The notes under the pieces: model-generated
What the model saw: the letters and a program-made list of their open reading frames with translations, nothing else
Database searches by the model: none
What the model was told of the DNA's origin: nothing
NCBI GenBank assembly: GCA_903888515.1
Contig: CAISTY010000173.1
Location: forward strand, 1-42,482
DNA length: 42,482 nt
Origin: Akkermansiaceae bacterium
Lineage (GTDB): Bacteria > Verrucomicrobiota > Verrucomicrobiia > Verrucomicrobiales > Akkermansiaceae
Direction of reading: 5' to 3'
Translations under genes and position numbers: made by a program
Shown: positions 1-8,656 of the stretch, piece after piece
Layout of the letters: every line of letters starts with the position of its first letter
Numbering within the stretch: position 1 is the stretch's first letter

Positions 1-105
1 ATCCTCAATCCTCAATCCTCAATCCTCAATCCTCAATCCTCAATCCTCAATCCTCAATCCTCAATCCTCAATCCTCAATCCTCAATCCTCAATCCTCAAT
101 CCTCA
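1..105. repeat. Heptamer tandem array (ATCCTCA)15
   Basis: Fifteen uninterrupted copies of the 7-bp unit ATCCTCA, starting at the window edge, so the array may continue outside. It lies about 40 bp beyond the stop codon of obg. It is one of several 7-bp-period arrays in the window (also 12426-12516 and 21631-21664). The remaining bases up to the obg stop are pyrimidine-rich and I see nothing else in them. Confidence 0.97.
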
Positions 106-145
106 ATCTCTTCCTCTTCCCAAGGCGAGGCCGGTCGCTTCACGC

Positions 146-1198
146 TCACTGCACGAGACGCTGGCCGACTTCGCGGTCGAGCATCTGTTTGAGATCCTCG
201 AGTCCGAGGCCGTTTTCTGCGGAAATCGGCAGGATTCCGACTTTCGGGAAGCGTTGGCGGCAATGCTCGAGATTTTCAGCGGCATGCTCGAGGTCCATTT
301 TGTTAGCGACGACCTGCCACGGGAAGCGCGCGAGGTCCGCGTCGTATTCCTTGATTTCGCGGCGGAGGATTTCCAGATCGGAGACCGGATCGCGTCCTTC
401 GCTACCCGCCATGTCGAGCACGAACAACAGCACCCGGCAACGCGTGATGTGACGCAGGAAGGCATGCCCAAGGCCGCGATTGTGGTGGGCTCCTTCGATC
501 AAGCCGGGGATATCGGCCATGGTGCAGCGCCGGAAACCCGGAAACTCGATCACTCCGACCACCGGTTGCAGGGTGGTGAACGGATAGGACGCCACCTTGG
601 GTTTGGCCGCTGAGAGTTTGCCGAGCAGGGTGGATTTTCCGGCATTGGGAAAACCGACCAGGCCGACATCGGCGATGCGCCGCAGTTCCAGATAGAAAAC
701 CCCGGATTCACCCGGGGTTCCGAGCGTATGTTCCACCGGCGTCCGGTTGATCGGTGTCTTGAAGCGCCAGTTCCCCTGCCCTGCCGTCCCGCCTTGACAC
801 AGCACGAACTTCTGTCCGATCTCGGTGAGGTCGGCAATCGGGTCCATGTCTATGCCCTCTGCGCCGCGTTCCAAGTCGACCGCTTCCTGCACGGTTGCGG
901 CGGACGCCCGATAGACGACGGTGCCCGGCGGCACGCGACCGATCACCTGTCTGCCACTCTTGCCGGTTTTCCGGACGCCCGCGCCGTTTTTGCCATCTTC
1001 GGCCACGAGTTTGGGATCGAAGTGGTATTGGCGGAGATTGTCCGTCGAGGCATCGACGATCAGGATCACATCGCCGCCCGCGCCGCCGTCCCCACCGTCC
1101 GGCCCCCCCCGTGGCACGTATTTCTTCCGCCGCCATGAAACCACGCCGTCCCCCCCGTCGCCCGCCTTGGCAAATATCCGGATGTGGTCAATGAACAT
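146..1198 (-). CDS. obg: GTPase Obg/CgtA
   Basis: Essential ribosome-associated GTPase acting in late 50S assembly and stress control. The 350-aa product has the glycine-rich Obg fold at the N-terminus (residues 1-160, many GDGG/GGDGG turns) followed by the G domain. G1 is GFPNAGKST at 182-190, G3 is DIPG at 229-232, G4 is NKMD at 299-302, and the SAENG G5 element is at 326-330. No C-terminal OCT domain follows, as in short Obg forms. The start is placed at ATG 1198 because the family begins MF(I/V)D; in-frame codons further upstream give a 43-residue extension with no homology. It is transcribed away from lysC, so the ~200 bp between them should hold two divergent promoters, none of which I can define confidently. 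Confidence 0.96.
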   Translation of the reverse strand: MFIDHIRIFAKAGDGGDGVVSWRRKKYVPRGGPDGGDGGAGGDVILIVDASTDNLRQYHFDPKLVAEDGKNGAGVRKTGKSGRQVIGRVPPGTVVYRASAATVQEAVDLERGAEGIDMDPIADLTEIGQKFVLCQGGTAGQGNWRFKTPINRTPVEHTLGTPGESGVFYLELRRIADVGLVGFPNAGKSTLLGKLSAAKPKVASYPFTTLQPVVGVIEFPGFRRCTMADIPGLIEGAHHNRGLGHAFLRHITRCRVLLFVLDMAGSEGRDPVSDLEILRREIKEYDADLARFPWQVVANKMDLEHAAENLEHCRQRFPKVGILPISAENGLGLEDLKQMLDREVGQRLVQ

Positions 1199-1401
1199 GC
1201 CCGTAGACTCACCCCTGACATCCCTGCGGTCAACGCCAATGATGAAAACCCCGTGATTGAACATCACGGAGGCAGTTTGGATCATGCTTCCGGTGTGCAA
1301 AACAACATCTGATTCATCGTCTGCCACCCGTCTTCGTTATTGCCATATTCAATTTCTTGCCAAACCCGCGGGATTCCCCTTTACTGCGCGCCGTTCCACC
1401 C

Positions 1402-2631
1402 ATGGCTCTCATTGTTCAAAAATACGGCGGCACTTCCGTTGGTTCGATTGATCGCATCCGCAACGTCGCCGCACGCATGATACGCACGCGTGACGAAGGC
1501 CATCAGGTGGTCGCCGTCGTCTCCGCCATGTCCGGTGTGACCGATGGCCTTATCAAGATGGCCAGGGAGATTTCCAGCAACCCGAGCGAGCGGGAGTTGG
1601 ATGTGCTGTTGGCCACCGGCGAGCAGCAATCGATCGCGCTGGTCACCATGGCCCTGCAGGAACTGGGCGTGGACGCGGTTTCCATCACGGGTCGTCAGGC
1701 CGGCATTCATACCACGGGTTCGCACACGCGCGGTCGCATCCTCAACATGAATCCCGCGCTCATGCACCAATTCCTCAACGCAGGGAAAACCTTGGTGGTG
1801 GCCGGCTTTCAAGGAGTCACTCCTGACGGCATGATCCACACGCTCGGTCGCGGCGGGTCGGACCTCACCGCCATTGCCGTGGCCGCCTCGCTCAAGGCGG
1901 ATGTCTGCCAAATCCTCACCGACGTGGACGGGGTTTACACGTGCGATCCACGGATCGTCAAAAACGCCCGCAAACTGCCGGAGATCTCCTATGATGAAAT
2001 GTTGGAAATGGCGTCGTCCGGATCCAAGGTCATGCAATCCCGCTCGGTCGAATTCGCCAAGAAATTCGGCGTTGTTTTCGAAGTCCGCTCCTCCCTCAAC
2101 GATAACCCAGGAACCCTCGTGTTAGAAGAACATCCCCACATGGAAAACGCCGTTATCCGCGGCGTCTCGATTGAACGCTCGCAAGCGCGTGTCACCATCA
2201 CCGGCATCCCCGATACCCCCGGCATGTCCGGCCGCATCCTCGGTGCCCTCGCCGAGGCGGAAATCAACCTCGACATGATCATTTCCAACATCGCACAACA
2301 CGATGGCTTCGCCCGCCACTCGTTCACCATGCCATCGTGTGATCTCGGCAAGGCCCAGGCCGCCCTCAAACCGGTGCTCGCCAGCCTCGCGCCTGACGCG
2401 AAAATCGAGACCGAAGGCGGCATCGCAAAACTTTCCGCCGTCGGCACCGGCATGCGTTCGCATTCGGGCGTGGCCGCCATCATGTTCCAGGCACTCGGCG
2501 CCGCCGGCATCAACATCGGCATGATCTCCACCTCGGAAATCAAAATCGCCGTGACCGTGGATGAAACCCAAATCGAAGACGCGGCCCGCGCCGTGCACGA
2601 CGCCTTCGGTCTGGACAAGATGTCGGCATGA
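1402..2631 (+). CDS. lysC: Aspartate kinase (lysine-sensitive type)
   Basis: Phosphorylates L-aspartate, the first step towards lysine, diaminopimelate, threonine and methionine. 409 aa, the normal size of a monofunctional aspartokinase. It opens with the kinase signature KYGGTSVG (residues 7-14). The middle has the catalytic-domain stretch LGRGGSDLTA and the DVDGVYTCDPR segment. Two ACT domains fill the C-terminal ~140 residues (from about 265), the usual site of feedback inhibition. ATG 1402 is chosen because the family starts M(A/S)LIVQKYGG; an upstream in-frame ATG at 1357 adds only a non-conserved tail. No lysine riboswitch is recognisable in the 200-bp leader. The gene is followed 70 bp later by menC, with no visible terminator. 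Confidence 0.96.
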   Translation: MALIVQKYGGTSVGSIDRIRNVAARMIRTRDEGHQVVAVVSAMSGVTDGLIKMAREISSNPSERELDVLLATGEQQSIALVTMALQELGVDAVSITGRQAGIHTTGSHTRGRILNMNPALMHQFLNAGKTLVVAGFQGVTPDGMIHTLGRGGSDLTAIAVAASLKADVCQILTDVDGVYTCDPRIVKNARKLPEISYDEMLEMASSGSKVMQSRSVEFAKKFGVVFEVRSSLNDNPGTLVLEEHPHMENAVIRGVSIERSQARVTITGIPDTPGMSGRILGALAEAEINLDMIISNIAQHDGFARHSFTMPSCDLGKAQAALKPVLASLAPDAKIETEGGIAKLSAVGTGMRSHSGVAAIMFQALGAAGINIGMISTSEIKIAVTVDETQIEDAARAVHDAFGLDKMSA

Positions 2632-2702
2632 CGCGCCCCCACGCGCACAATTTCCTGAATGCGGCGGCGATCATCGGCCGTTGCTGTTAGTTGGAAAGGA
2701 AA

Positions 2703-3686
2703 ATGGATGCCCCACCGATGGCGCAGAACGAACCACAACCGATGATCTGGCGCTATCGCCTGAAAGCGCGCGGATTGCTGAACGCGATCTCGCGACGCCG
2801 TGAATTCGATGGCGTGCTGATTCGAATCGATGGCGGCTACGGGTGCATTCATCCGTGGCCGGAACTGGGCGATCCATCGCTGGAAAAATGCCTGGCGGAT
2901 CTGGCGGGTGCGCGGCGTTGGCCGATCGTGCGGCGGGCCGTGCGGTGCGCGGAATACGACCGCGTGGCCCGTGTCTATCAGCATTCGTTGTTTGAGGAAA
3001 TGGAAATCCCCGCGAGCCATGCCACGATGGTCAAAGCGGAAGACGCGCAGATCGCCCGCGCGGTAGAGGCCGGGTTTGCCACGGTGAAACTCAAGACCGG
3101 TCGCGATCTGGCGGCGGAATCCAAATTCCTCGATGCGATGACGACCGAATATCCAACCGTGAAATGGCGCTTGGATTTCAACGAAGCGCTGGAAGTCGCG
3201 GATGCTGCGGAGTTTTTGTCAGGACTGGCGGAAAAGACGCGGGCGGCCATCGATTTTGCGGAAGACCCGTGTCCATATGCGGAATCCACATGGAACGAAC
3301 TTTACCGGCAGACAAATGTCATGCTTGCCGTGGACCGCGAAGCAGCACCGCTCAGCACGGCCGCGCAGGTGATGGTGATCAAACCCGCGATCGACGAGCC
3401 GTTTCTGCTCGCGGAAGCGGCTGTTAGAAATCACCAGCGGGTTGTTCTAACAAGCCATATGGATCATCCGGTGGGACAGGCCTTCGCCGCCTGGGAGGCC
3501 GCACGGCTCGAATTGCAGTTTCCCGGGTTGGTGGGTTTGTGTGGATTGCAGACTCATTTTCTGTTCGAGCCCGATGCCTTTACCGAAATGCTCGGGCCGT
3601 GGTCACCGACATTCCAGGTGCCCGAGGGCCATGGCCTTGGCTTCGATGATTTGTTGGAGGCACTGCCATGGACGCGTTCTTTCTAA
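2703..3686 (+). CDS. menC: o-Succinylbenzoate synthase
   Basis: Enolase-superfamily dehydratase that converts SHCHC to o-succinylbenzoate in menaquinone synthesis. 327 aa. The OSBS active-site set is visible: KLK at 129-131, D158 and N160 (LDFNE), E187 (DFAEDP), D211 (DRE) and K227 (IKPA). Their spacing matches the E. coli enzyme (K131/K133, D161, E190, D213, K235). ATG 2703 has a purine-rich GGAAAGGA just in front, although the spacing is very short. A TTG at 2691 and ATGs at 2718 and 2742 are alternatives, and homology really begins near 2742. The 3' end overlaps menE by 19 bp, which indicates translational coupling of the two consecutive pathway steps. Confidence 0.9.
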   Translation: MDAPPMAQNEPQPMIWRYRLKARGLLNAISRRREFDGVLIRIDGGYGCIHPWPELGDPSLEKCLADLAGARRWPIVRRAVRCAEYDRVARVYQHSLFEEMEIPASHATMVKAEDAQIARAVEAGFATVKLKTGRDLAAESKFLDAMTTEYPTVKWRLDFNEALEVADAAEFLSGLAEKTRAAIDFAEDPCPYAESTWNELYRQTNVMLAVDREAAPLSTAAQVMVIKPAIDEPFLLAEAAVRNHQRVVLTSHMDHPVGQAFAAWEAARLELQFPGLVGLCGLQTHFLFEPDAFTEMLGPWSPTFQVPEGHGLGFDDLLEALPWTRSF

Positions 3687-4792
3687 CATGCCAGGCATTT
3701 TGGGATGACCGCACGCCCGTTGCGGCAGGACGCTTTCCCGAGGAAATCCCCGCCTGTCCCGAGCTGCGGGGACACGTTCTTTTCGAAACTTCCGGCACTG
3801 CGGACACGCCGCAGTGGATCGCTCTAGCAAAAATGGCGCTGCTGGCATCGGCGGCGGCGGTTAACCGCCATTTGGAGGTCACGCCAACCTCCTGCTGGGG
3901 CCTCGTGCTGCCGCCACACCACGTCGGGGGCTTCGGTGTGGCGGCGCGGGCGTTTGCCGCAGGTTGCGGATTCCGCAGTTTCGACCGGCGCTGGAGCGCG
4001 TGCGCCTTCGTGCCATGGATAACAGAAAATCAAGTCACGCACACCTCTCTGGTGCCCACACAGGTGCACGATCTGGTGACCGCAGGGCTGCATGCGCCGG
4101 CCTCGCTCCGTGCCATCGTCGTGGGCGGCGGCCGCTTGGACGAGGCGACCGGCCGGATGGCGCGGGCCCTCGGGTGGCCGGTGCTTGCGAGTTATGGTAT
4201 GACTGAAGCGGCCTCGCAAATCGCCACCCAGGGACTCGATTCTCTAACTAATCTCTATCAACCCGCGCCGATCCCCCTGCTGCCGATCTGGCAGGCGGAA
4301 ACCACTCATGATCTAACACTAAAGATTGCCGGTCCGGCGTTGTTTTCCGGCTGGCTCGTCCGGCAAAACGCCGCATGGGTTTTCCAATCGCGCACGTCGC
4401 AATGGCATCAAACCCATGACCGGGTGGCGTTGGAAAACGGCTGCCTGACCCCGCTGGGCCGCGCGGACATGCGGGTCAAGGTGCTGGGCGAACTCGTCGA
4501 TTTGGAATCGATCGAGCGCGACCTCGCCGCTCTGGCAGACGGCGGTTTTCCGCCCGGCAGGTTCGCGGTCGTGGCGGTGCCGGACGCTCGCACGGAGCAT
4601 GCGTTGGTTCCGGTGTTCGATGGTTCGGTGGACGCCGCGCTCATTGCCGCCGTCCTCGCCCGATACGCCGACCAGGCGCCGGGATTCCGCAGGTTGCGGC
4701 CTCCGGTGATCCTCGCGCATTTTCCCACCAGTCCGTTAGGAAAACCCCGCCGCGCGGAAATGGTGGCGGCGCTTCACCCCTCCTCAACGTAA
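3668..4792 (+). CDS. menE: o-Succinylbenzoate--CoA ligase (short form)
   Basis: ANL-superfamily adenylating enzyme that activates o-succinylbenzoate as its CoA thioester, the step after MenC. 374 aa. The phosphate-binding loop is TSGTADTP (41-48, with K55 downstream). The YGMTE motif is at 176-180. The hinge GRAD is at 264-267, followed by KVLGELVDLESIE. The C-terminal catalytic lysine is in PLGKPRR (K359). It is about 80-100 residues shorter than Bacillus-type MenE, with the shortening at the N-terminal side before the P-loop, which starts only 40 residues in. The assignment rests on these motifs plus overlap with menC. The ATG at 3668 lies inside menC. Confidence 0.87.
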   Translation: MDAFFLTCQAFWDDRTPVAAGRFPEEIPACPELRGHVLFETSGTADTPQWIALAKMALLASAAAVNRHLEVTPTSCWGLVLPPHHVGGFGVAARAFAAGCGFRSFDRRWSACAFVPWITENQVTHTSLVPTQVHDLVTAGLHAPASLRAIVVGGGRLDEATGRMARALGWPVLASYGMTEAASQIATQGLDSLTNLYQPAPIPLLPIWQAETTHDLTLKIAGPALFSGWLVRQNAAWVFQSRTSQWHQTHDRVALENGCLTPLGRADMRVKVLGELVDLESIERDLAALADGGFPPGRFAVVAVPDARTEHALVPVFDGSVDAALIAAVLARYADQAPGFRRLRPPVILAHFPTSPLGKPRRAEMVAALHPSST

Positions 4793-4872
4793 GTGAGTCA
4801 TACCATCTCTCACAATTGATTGTCATACTTGAAGGAGGTGACGCGCCCGTGGTCGTCGCTGGAGGTGATCCT

Positions 4873-5988
4873 TCACCCATCCACTCCCACCCGCAGATCC
4901 CTCACACTCCAGAGCACCCCCTTGGCTCCACTGGCCACTCCACGCATCGTTCGAGCACCATCCTGGCGCGCCTTGCTGAATCGTTCCCGCGCATTCGCGA
5001 ACGCCTCATTCACAAACGCCCGACTCCCGATCACCGCTCCATCCGTAAAATACCTCACCCGACATCGCAGCATCCGACCATACGGAATTTCCTCCAGCTT
5101 CTTCTCTAACCGCTCTTGCTCCCGCCGCGCTTGTTCGGCACTCATGCCCTTGCGCGTCCGCTTCACTTCGGTCTCGCCGCTGCGTCCCACTCGCGCTTCT
5201 TGCTTTTCCACCGCTCCCGCTAACAAAATCCTCCGGTATTCCCTGGAAACATCGTGCGCCCACAGGTCCACATCCGCCCCCACTCCCTGGTGTGCCCGCA
5301 TCGCCCTCACAAGCCCCGCCCGCGCCTTTTTCCCGTTGCCTTTCGCCCCTCCGCCCACGGCTTCCCCATAACTGCTCCACCGGTATTCCGCCGGATCTTT
5401 CACCATCCCGGCACGCACCGGATTCAAATCAATGTAGGCCGCCATCGTCCTGCATGCTGCACCATCTTCCACTATCACACTCTTGAACCGATCTTCCCAC
5501 AAACGCCCCGTGCGACGGTGTGTCCGGTTGTGCCACTGCGTGTAGCGCTGGGTAAAAGTCTTCATAAACTGGCTCAAATCATGCATCCGATAGGTGAACC
5601 GTGCATGGATTGCAGTCGCATAAGACTCATCCGCCAAGCCCTTGCGGATCAGTTTCCGCACCTCCTGCAACTCTGTCGCCACCTCATCCACTTGTGCCTC
5701 GTTGTGGATTGCCCTCAATCGCTTCAGCAATTCCGCATCCGACAACCCCCCCTCCGGCATCGGCGTCACCTCCAAAAGAATGTGAAAGTGATTGGACATG
5801 AAACAGTAAGAAAGAACCCGACAACCCGAAAAGTTCTCATACATCCGCATGAACATCCGCTGCTGTTCCCGCTCCAAATCCCCAAACACGAATTCCCGGT
5901 TCACGGCTCTACTGATACAGTGGTAAATCACCGGCTTCGGCGACTCAAATTTCGGCAAAATGATCCAGCGGGCGCGTCTCATGCCCAA
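4873..5988 (-). CDS. REP-associated tyrosine transposase (RAYT, Y1_Tnp/HUH)
   Basis: IS200/IS605-like single-strand transposase of the domesticated RAYT group, which is linked to dispersal of REP/REPIN palindromes. 371 aa. The HUH pair is H67-F-H69 in SNHFHILLEV. The catalytic tyrosine is probably Y149 (FTQRYTQWHN). The family hallmarks GRLWEDRFKS (161-170) and DLNPVRAGM (187-195) are present. The C-terminal ~170 residues are basic and coiled-coil-like. No terminal inverted repeats or partner tnpB flank it, as expected for RAYTs. Start choice is between M1 and M3, which differ by two residues. A 10-bp tandem array begins 53 bp upstream of the start, and a REPIN-like element lies about 6 kb away at 11822-12011. 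Confidence 0.92.
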   Translation of the reverse strand: MGMRRARWIILPKFESPKPVIYHCISRAVNREFVFGDLEREQQRMFMRMYENFSGCRVLSYCFMSNHFHILLEVTPMPEGGLSDAELLKRLRAIHNEAQVDEVATELQEVRKLIRKGLADESYATAIHARFTYRMHDLSQFMKTFTQRYTQWHNRTHRRTGRLWEDRFKSVIVEDGAACRTMAAYIDLNPVRAGMVKDPAEYRWSSYGEAVGGGAKGNGKKARAGLVRAMRAHQGVGADVDLWAHDVSREYRRILLAGAVEKQEARVGRSGETEVKRTRKGMSAEQARREQERLEKKLEEIPYGRMLRCRVRYFTDGAVIGSRAFVNEAFANARERFSKARQDGARTMRGVASGAKGVLWSVRDLRVGVDG

Positions 5989-6040
5989 AGCCTACTTGGG
6001 TTTTCTCTAGTGTCGAAGAATTTTTCTACAAAGTGACTGT

Positions 6041-6222
6041 CCCATTGTAAGTCCCATTGTACCACATTGTACCAAGTCCCATTGTACCACATTGTACCAA
6101 GTCCCATTGTACCACATTGTACCACATTGTACCACATTGTACCACATTGTACCACATTGTACCACATTGTACCACATTGTACCACATTGTACCAGTCCCA
6201 TTGTACCAGTCCCATTGTACCA
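6041..6222. repeat. ATTGTACCAC 10-bp tandem array with 14/15-bp variants
   Basis: About 16 units built on CATTGTACCA. The centre (about 6105-6194) is a pure 10-bp repeat. Both flanks use longer units carrying an extra GTCC or AGTCC. A 10-bp period is close to one helical turn, so every GTAC core faces the same side of the DNA. The array fills the gap between the RAYT start (5988) and the plsC-like stop (6250). Both strands are open in several frames through it, but the predicted peptides are only repeat translations. Confidence 0.95.
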
Positions 6223-6249
6223 GGGCGGTCATCTACCGCCCCTCCTTGA

Positions 6250-6969
6250 TCATGCACGATTTGAGAGTCTCTTGACCTCTCCGCGCAATTGCGCAGCAAT
6301 GGTATCCCAGCCGGATCGATTGTTAGGACAATCGTCAAACCGAAGCGGCGGCCCGATCTTGACGGAGATCCGCCGGGGTTTGCAAAGCCATCTGCCGGGC
6401 GGCAGGGCGCGGAAGCAGCCGTCGAGGTGGCATGACAGCACCGGCACGTTGGTTTGCGCAACCAAGCGGCCGATGCCGCTGTGAAACGCTTGGAGCTCGC
6501 CAGTGCGACTGCGGGAACCTTCCGGAAACAAGATGAAGATGGCCTCGCCGGTGGTCAGCTTGCGGCGCATTTCATCAAGATCGTGCGTGCGGGCACAACA
6601 CCGCCGGATGGCCAGCGCATTGAGAAACCAATCGGCAAACGCAGCGCTCAAACGTTTCTCGAAAAACGTATCGCTGGCGGCTACCGGAAACACCTGATCG
6701 CGCCACGCCGCCCGGAGCAGCGAAGCGAGAATCAGCGCGTCGAGATGACTGGTGTGGTTGGCGATAAGGACGAAGGGTGGCTTGGTCGGCAAATGCTCGC
6801 GGCCCGTCACCCGAAGTTGAAGCCACAGCGGCAGGACAACGCGCAGTCCGCACCACCAACAGAGCCGCGCCACGCTGGCGGCAAGTCCGTTTTCACGCAC
6901 CAGGCTGCGATGCCGTTCGATGCCGTGCAGCTCGAAATCACGGGCGGTATGGAATATCCAGTCGGTCAT
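6250..6969 (-). CDS. Lysophospholipid (1-acylglycerol-3-phosphate-type) acyltransferase
   Basis: Membrane-associated acyltransferase of the PlsC/LPLAT family. 239 aa. It has the catalytic NHTSHLD block (N71-D77, the family NHx4D) and the phosphate-binding FPEGSRS block (148-154). A hydrophobic segment around residues 33-52 precedes the active site. It is the last gene of a four-gene minus-strand operon and its ATG overlaps the stop of the CdsA-like gene by 4 bp. The substrate cannot be read from the sequence. Position with a CDP-alcohol phosphotransferase and a CdsA paralogue resembles E. coli ynbABC and suggests a dedicated lipid rather than bulk phosphatidate synthesis. Confidence 0.9.
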   Translation of the reverse strand: MTDWIFHTARDFELHGIERHRSLVRENGLAASVARLCWWCGLRVVLPLWLQLRVTGREHLPTKPPFVLIANHTSHLDALILASLLRAAWRDQVFPVAASDTFFEKRLSAAFADWFLNALAIRRCCARTHDLDEMRRKLTTGEAIFILFPEGSRSRTGELQAFHSGIGRLVAQTNVPVLSCHLDGCFRALPPGRWLCKPRRISVKIGPPLRFDDCPNNRSGWDTIAAQLRGEVKRLSNRA

Positions 6970-7985
6970 GGGGAAATCATGTTGGTAATGATTCGTTCGG
7001 CCTGGCCGTGGCCAAGCGGGCCGAGCACAAGCGAAAGAAAATGATAGTAAAGCGGCGTAACGATGACGAGGCTGTCAAAGCGGTCGAGCAAGCCACCGTG
7101 TCCCGGCAGCAGGTTGCCGATGTCCTTGACGCCAATGTCGCGCTTGATAGAGGAAAGCAGGAGATCGCCGAACTGGCCGAAGATGCTCATGCCTGCGCCA
7201 AGAATCAACAGCATCGGCCAGCGGTCCATCAAGGTGCCTGGGAACAACACAAAATGGCCGAGGATAAGCACCATCGCGGTAGTCAGCACGACCGCCCCGA
7301 TGGCCCCGGCACACGTCTTTCCAGGGCTGGTGCGCGGGACCAGCTTCGGACCGCCGCAGAGTCGGCCGCTACAGTAGGCGAAGATATCATTGAGTTCAAC
7401 GCCAAGCAGCAGCAGGAGCAGCAGCGGGCGGTAGAGCGGGTCGGTGGTCATCAATGCGAGATAGCCGAAGGAGTATCCAAAAAACAAATAGCCCATCATT
7501 CCGAGTGCCACCCGTTGGATGAAACCCTCCGGGCGGTCCTGTGGAATCGTCACGACCGCGATCAGCGCGATCCCTAACACGGCGGTGGCGAAAAAGAGCC
7601 GCAGGTAGTTGTCGATGACCGCGAAGGAAATCAGCAGCAGGCTCACCGCCACCGCAACACTGATCATTTTCTCACGGAAAATTCCGGTGGCCCGCGCGAA
7701 TTCGCGATAGCACAGGAGGCTCAGCACGCCCACGCCCATAATGACCCAGGCGGCCCCGAGCAAAATAGGGACGACCAATGCGATGCTGATCCAGATCCAT
7801 GACCGCCAGCGAACCCATAGCTCGGTATATGTCGCGTCGGCAACATTGCCCGTCCGGCGCAGCACCAGGAAAATCAGCGGGGTGATGACCAGTGCCGCCC
7901 CCAAAAACGCGACCACACCGCAGGTCAGCGGATGCGCGAAGGCATGGCTGTAACCGAAGAAGCGTTCTGCAATGACGGCATTCAT
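6966..7985 (-). CDS. Phosphatidate cytidylyltransferase family protein (CdsA-like)
   Basis: Integral membrane enzyme making a CDP-activated lipid from CTP and phosphatidate. 339 aa with about eight hydrophobic segments. The C-terminal signature is intact: SSIKRDIGVKD followed by PGHGGLLDRFDS, which carries the metal-binding and nucleotide-binding residues of CdsA. The upstream loop PRTSPGKT is also typical. ATG 7985 is used because it overlaps the stop of the upstream CDP-alcohol phosphotransferase gene by 4 bp; a longer in-frame version adds an unrelated Arg/Gly-rich stretch. It is probably a paralogue of a housekeeping cdsA elsewhere, judged only from its operon context. Confidence 0.92.
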   Translation of the reverse strand: MNAVIAERFFGYSHAFAHPLTCGVVAFLGAALVITPLIFLVLRRTGNVADATYTELWVRWRSWIWISIALVVPILLGAAWVIMGVGVLSLLCYREFARATGIFREKMISVAVAVSLLLISFAVIDNYLRLFFATAVLGIALIAVVTIPQDRPEGFIQRVALGMMGYLFFGYSFGYLALMTTDPLYRPLLLLLLLGVELNDIFAYCSGRLCGGPKLVPRTSPGKTCAGAIGAVVLTTAMVLILGHFVLFPGTLMDRWPMLLILGAGMSIFGQFGDLLLSSIKRDIGVKDIGNLLPGHGGLLDRFDSLVIVTPLYYHFLSLVLGPLGHGQAERIITNMISP

Positions 7986-8656
7986 CGGGGTTTTTCGGTG
8001 AGATAGTTTGCGATTCGCCGCAGCCGGCGCAGCGAGGTCACGGCGCAACCAACGATGATGACGGCAAGCGCGATGGCCATCACGCCGGCACCCGGAAGGC
8101 CCGCCACCGCCGGTTGCCACGCAGCGGGGGCGAAGGCCGTGTAAAGAGCCGCCGCGACCACCACCAACATCCGGTGGGTTTTTGCCATCGGGCCGCCAAA
8201 GTCCGCCTTGGTTCCCAGTGCGCAGCCTTGAATTCTAACATAGACAGTGAAGGCCGCCGCGAGCGCGGCGACGTAGCCGAGTTCGGGAATACCGCCGCAA
8301 GCGTAACCCGCGCCCACCAGAGTCGCGAGGTCGGAAATGCGATCCGGCACTTCGTTGAACAATTCCCCACCGCGCGACGCCTTGCCGGTGGTGACGGCAA
8401 CCATGCCATCAAGCATGTTGCACATGCCGCGAACGAGAATGAGCAGGCACGCGGCGACCAACCACAGAACGGGCCGATCACTCACGCCGCTGGCCGCCAG
8501 CGCTGCTCCCGCACCGAGGCTGGCAACCAGGCCGGTCATGGAAATCGCATTGGGTGCGGCCCCGCGCGCGGCAAGCCACGCTGCGGCGATTTGTGATGCA
8601 TTCCAATTGCGTGCGCCGAGGGGACGTCGATCGGGGATATAGGTAATGGTTTTCAT
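7982..8656 (-). CDS. CDP-alcohol phosphatidyltransferase family protein (YnbA-like)
   Basis: Membrane enzyme transferring a phosphatidyl-type group from a CDP-alcohol to an acceptor hydroxyl. 224 aa, about six hydrophobic segments. The family motif has four Asp positions; here they read N80, D83-G84, N101 and D105 (CNMLDGMVAV...ELFNEVPDRISD). Two metal-ligand aspartates are therefore Asn, and the usual Arg is V88. To my recollection this LDGMVAV/NE.PDRISD pattern characterises the YnbA-like branch rather than Pgs or Pss enzymes. ATG 8656 overlaps the stop of the upstream EamA-like gene by 4 bp. Donor and acceptor are unknown. Confidence 0.88.
   Translation of the reverse strand: MKTITYIPDRRPLGARNWNASQIAAAWLAARGAAPNAISMTGLVASLGAGAALAASGVSDRPVLWLVAACLLILVRGMCNMLDGMVAVTTGKASRGGELFNEVPDRISDLATLVGAGYACGGIPELGYVAALAAAFTVYVRIQGCALGTKADFGGPMAKTHRMLVVVAAALYTAFAPAAWQPAVAGLPGAGVMAIALAVIIVGCAVTSLRRLRRIANYLTEKPR

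Noticed and set aside
4793..4872. Possible terminal sequence of an insertion element on the 3' side of the RAYT gene.
   Set aside because: No inverted repeat or target duplication could be matched on the other side.
6007..6232. Open frames on both strands through the 10-bp array.
   Set aside because: The predicted peptides are only translations of the repeat and have no start-site support.
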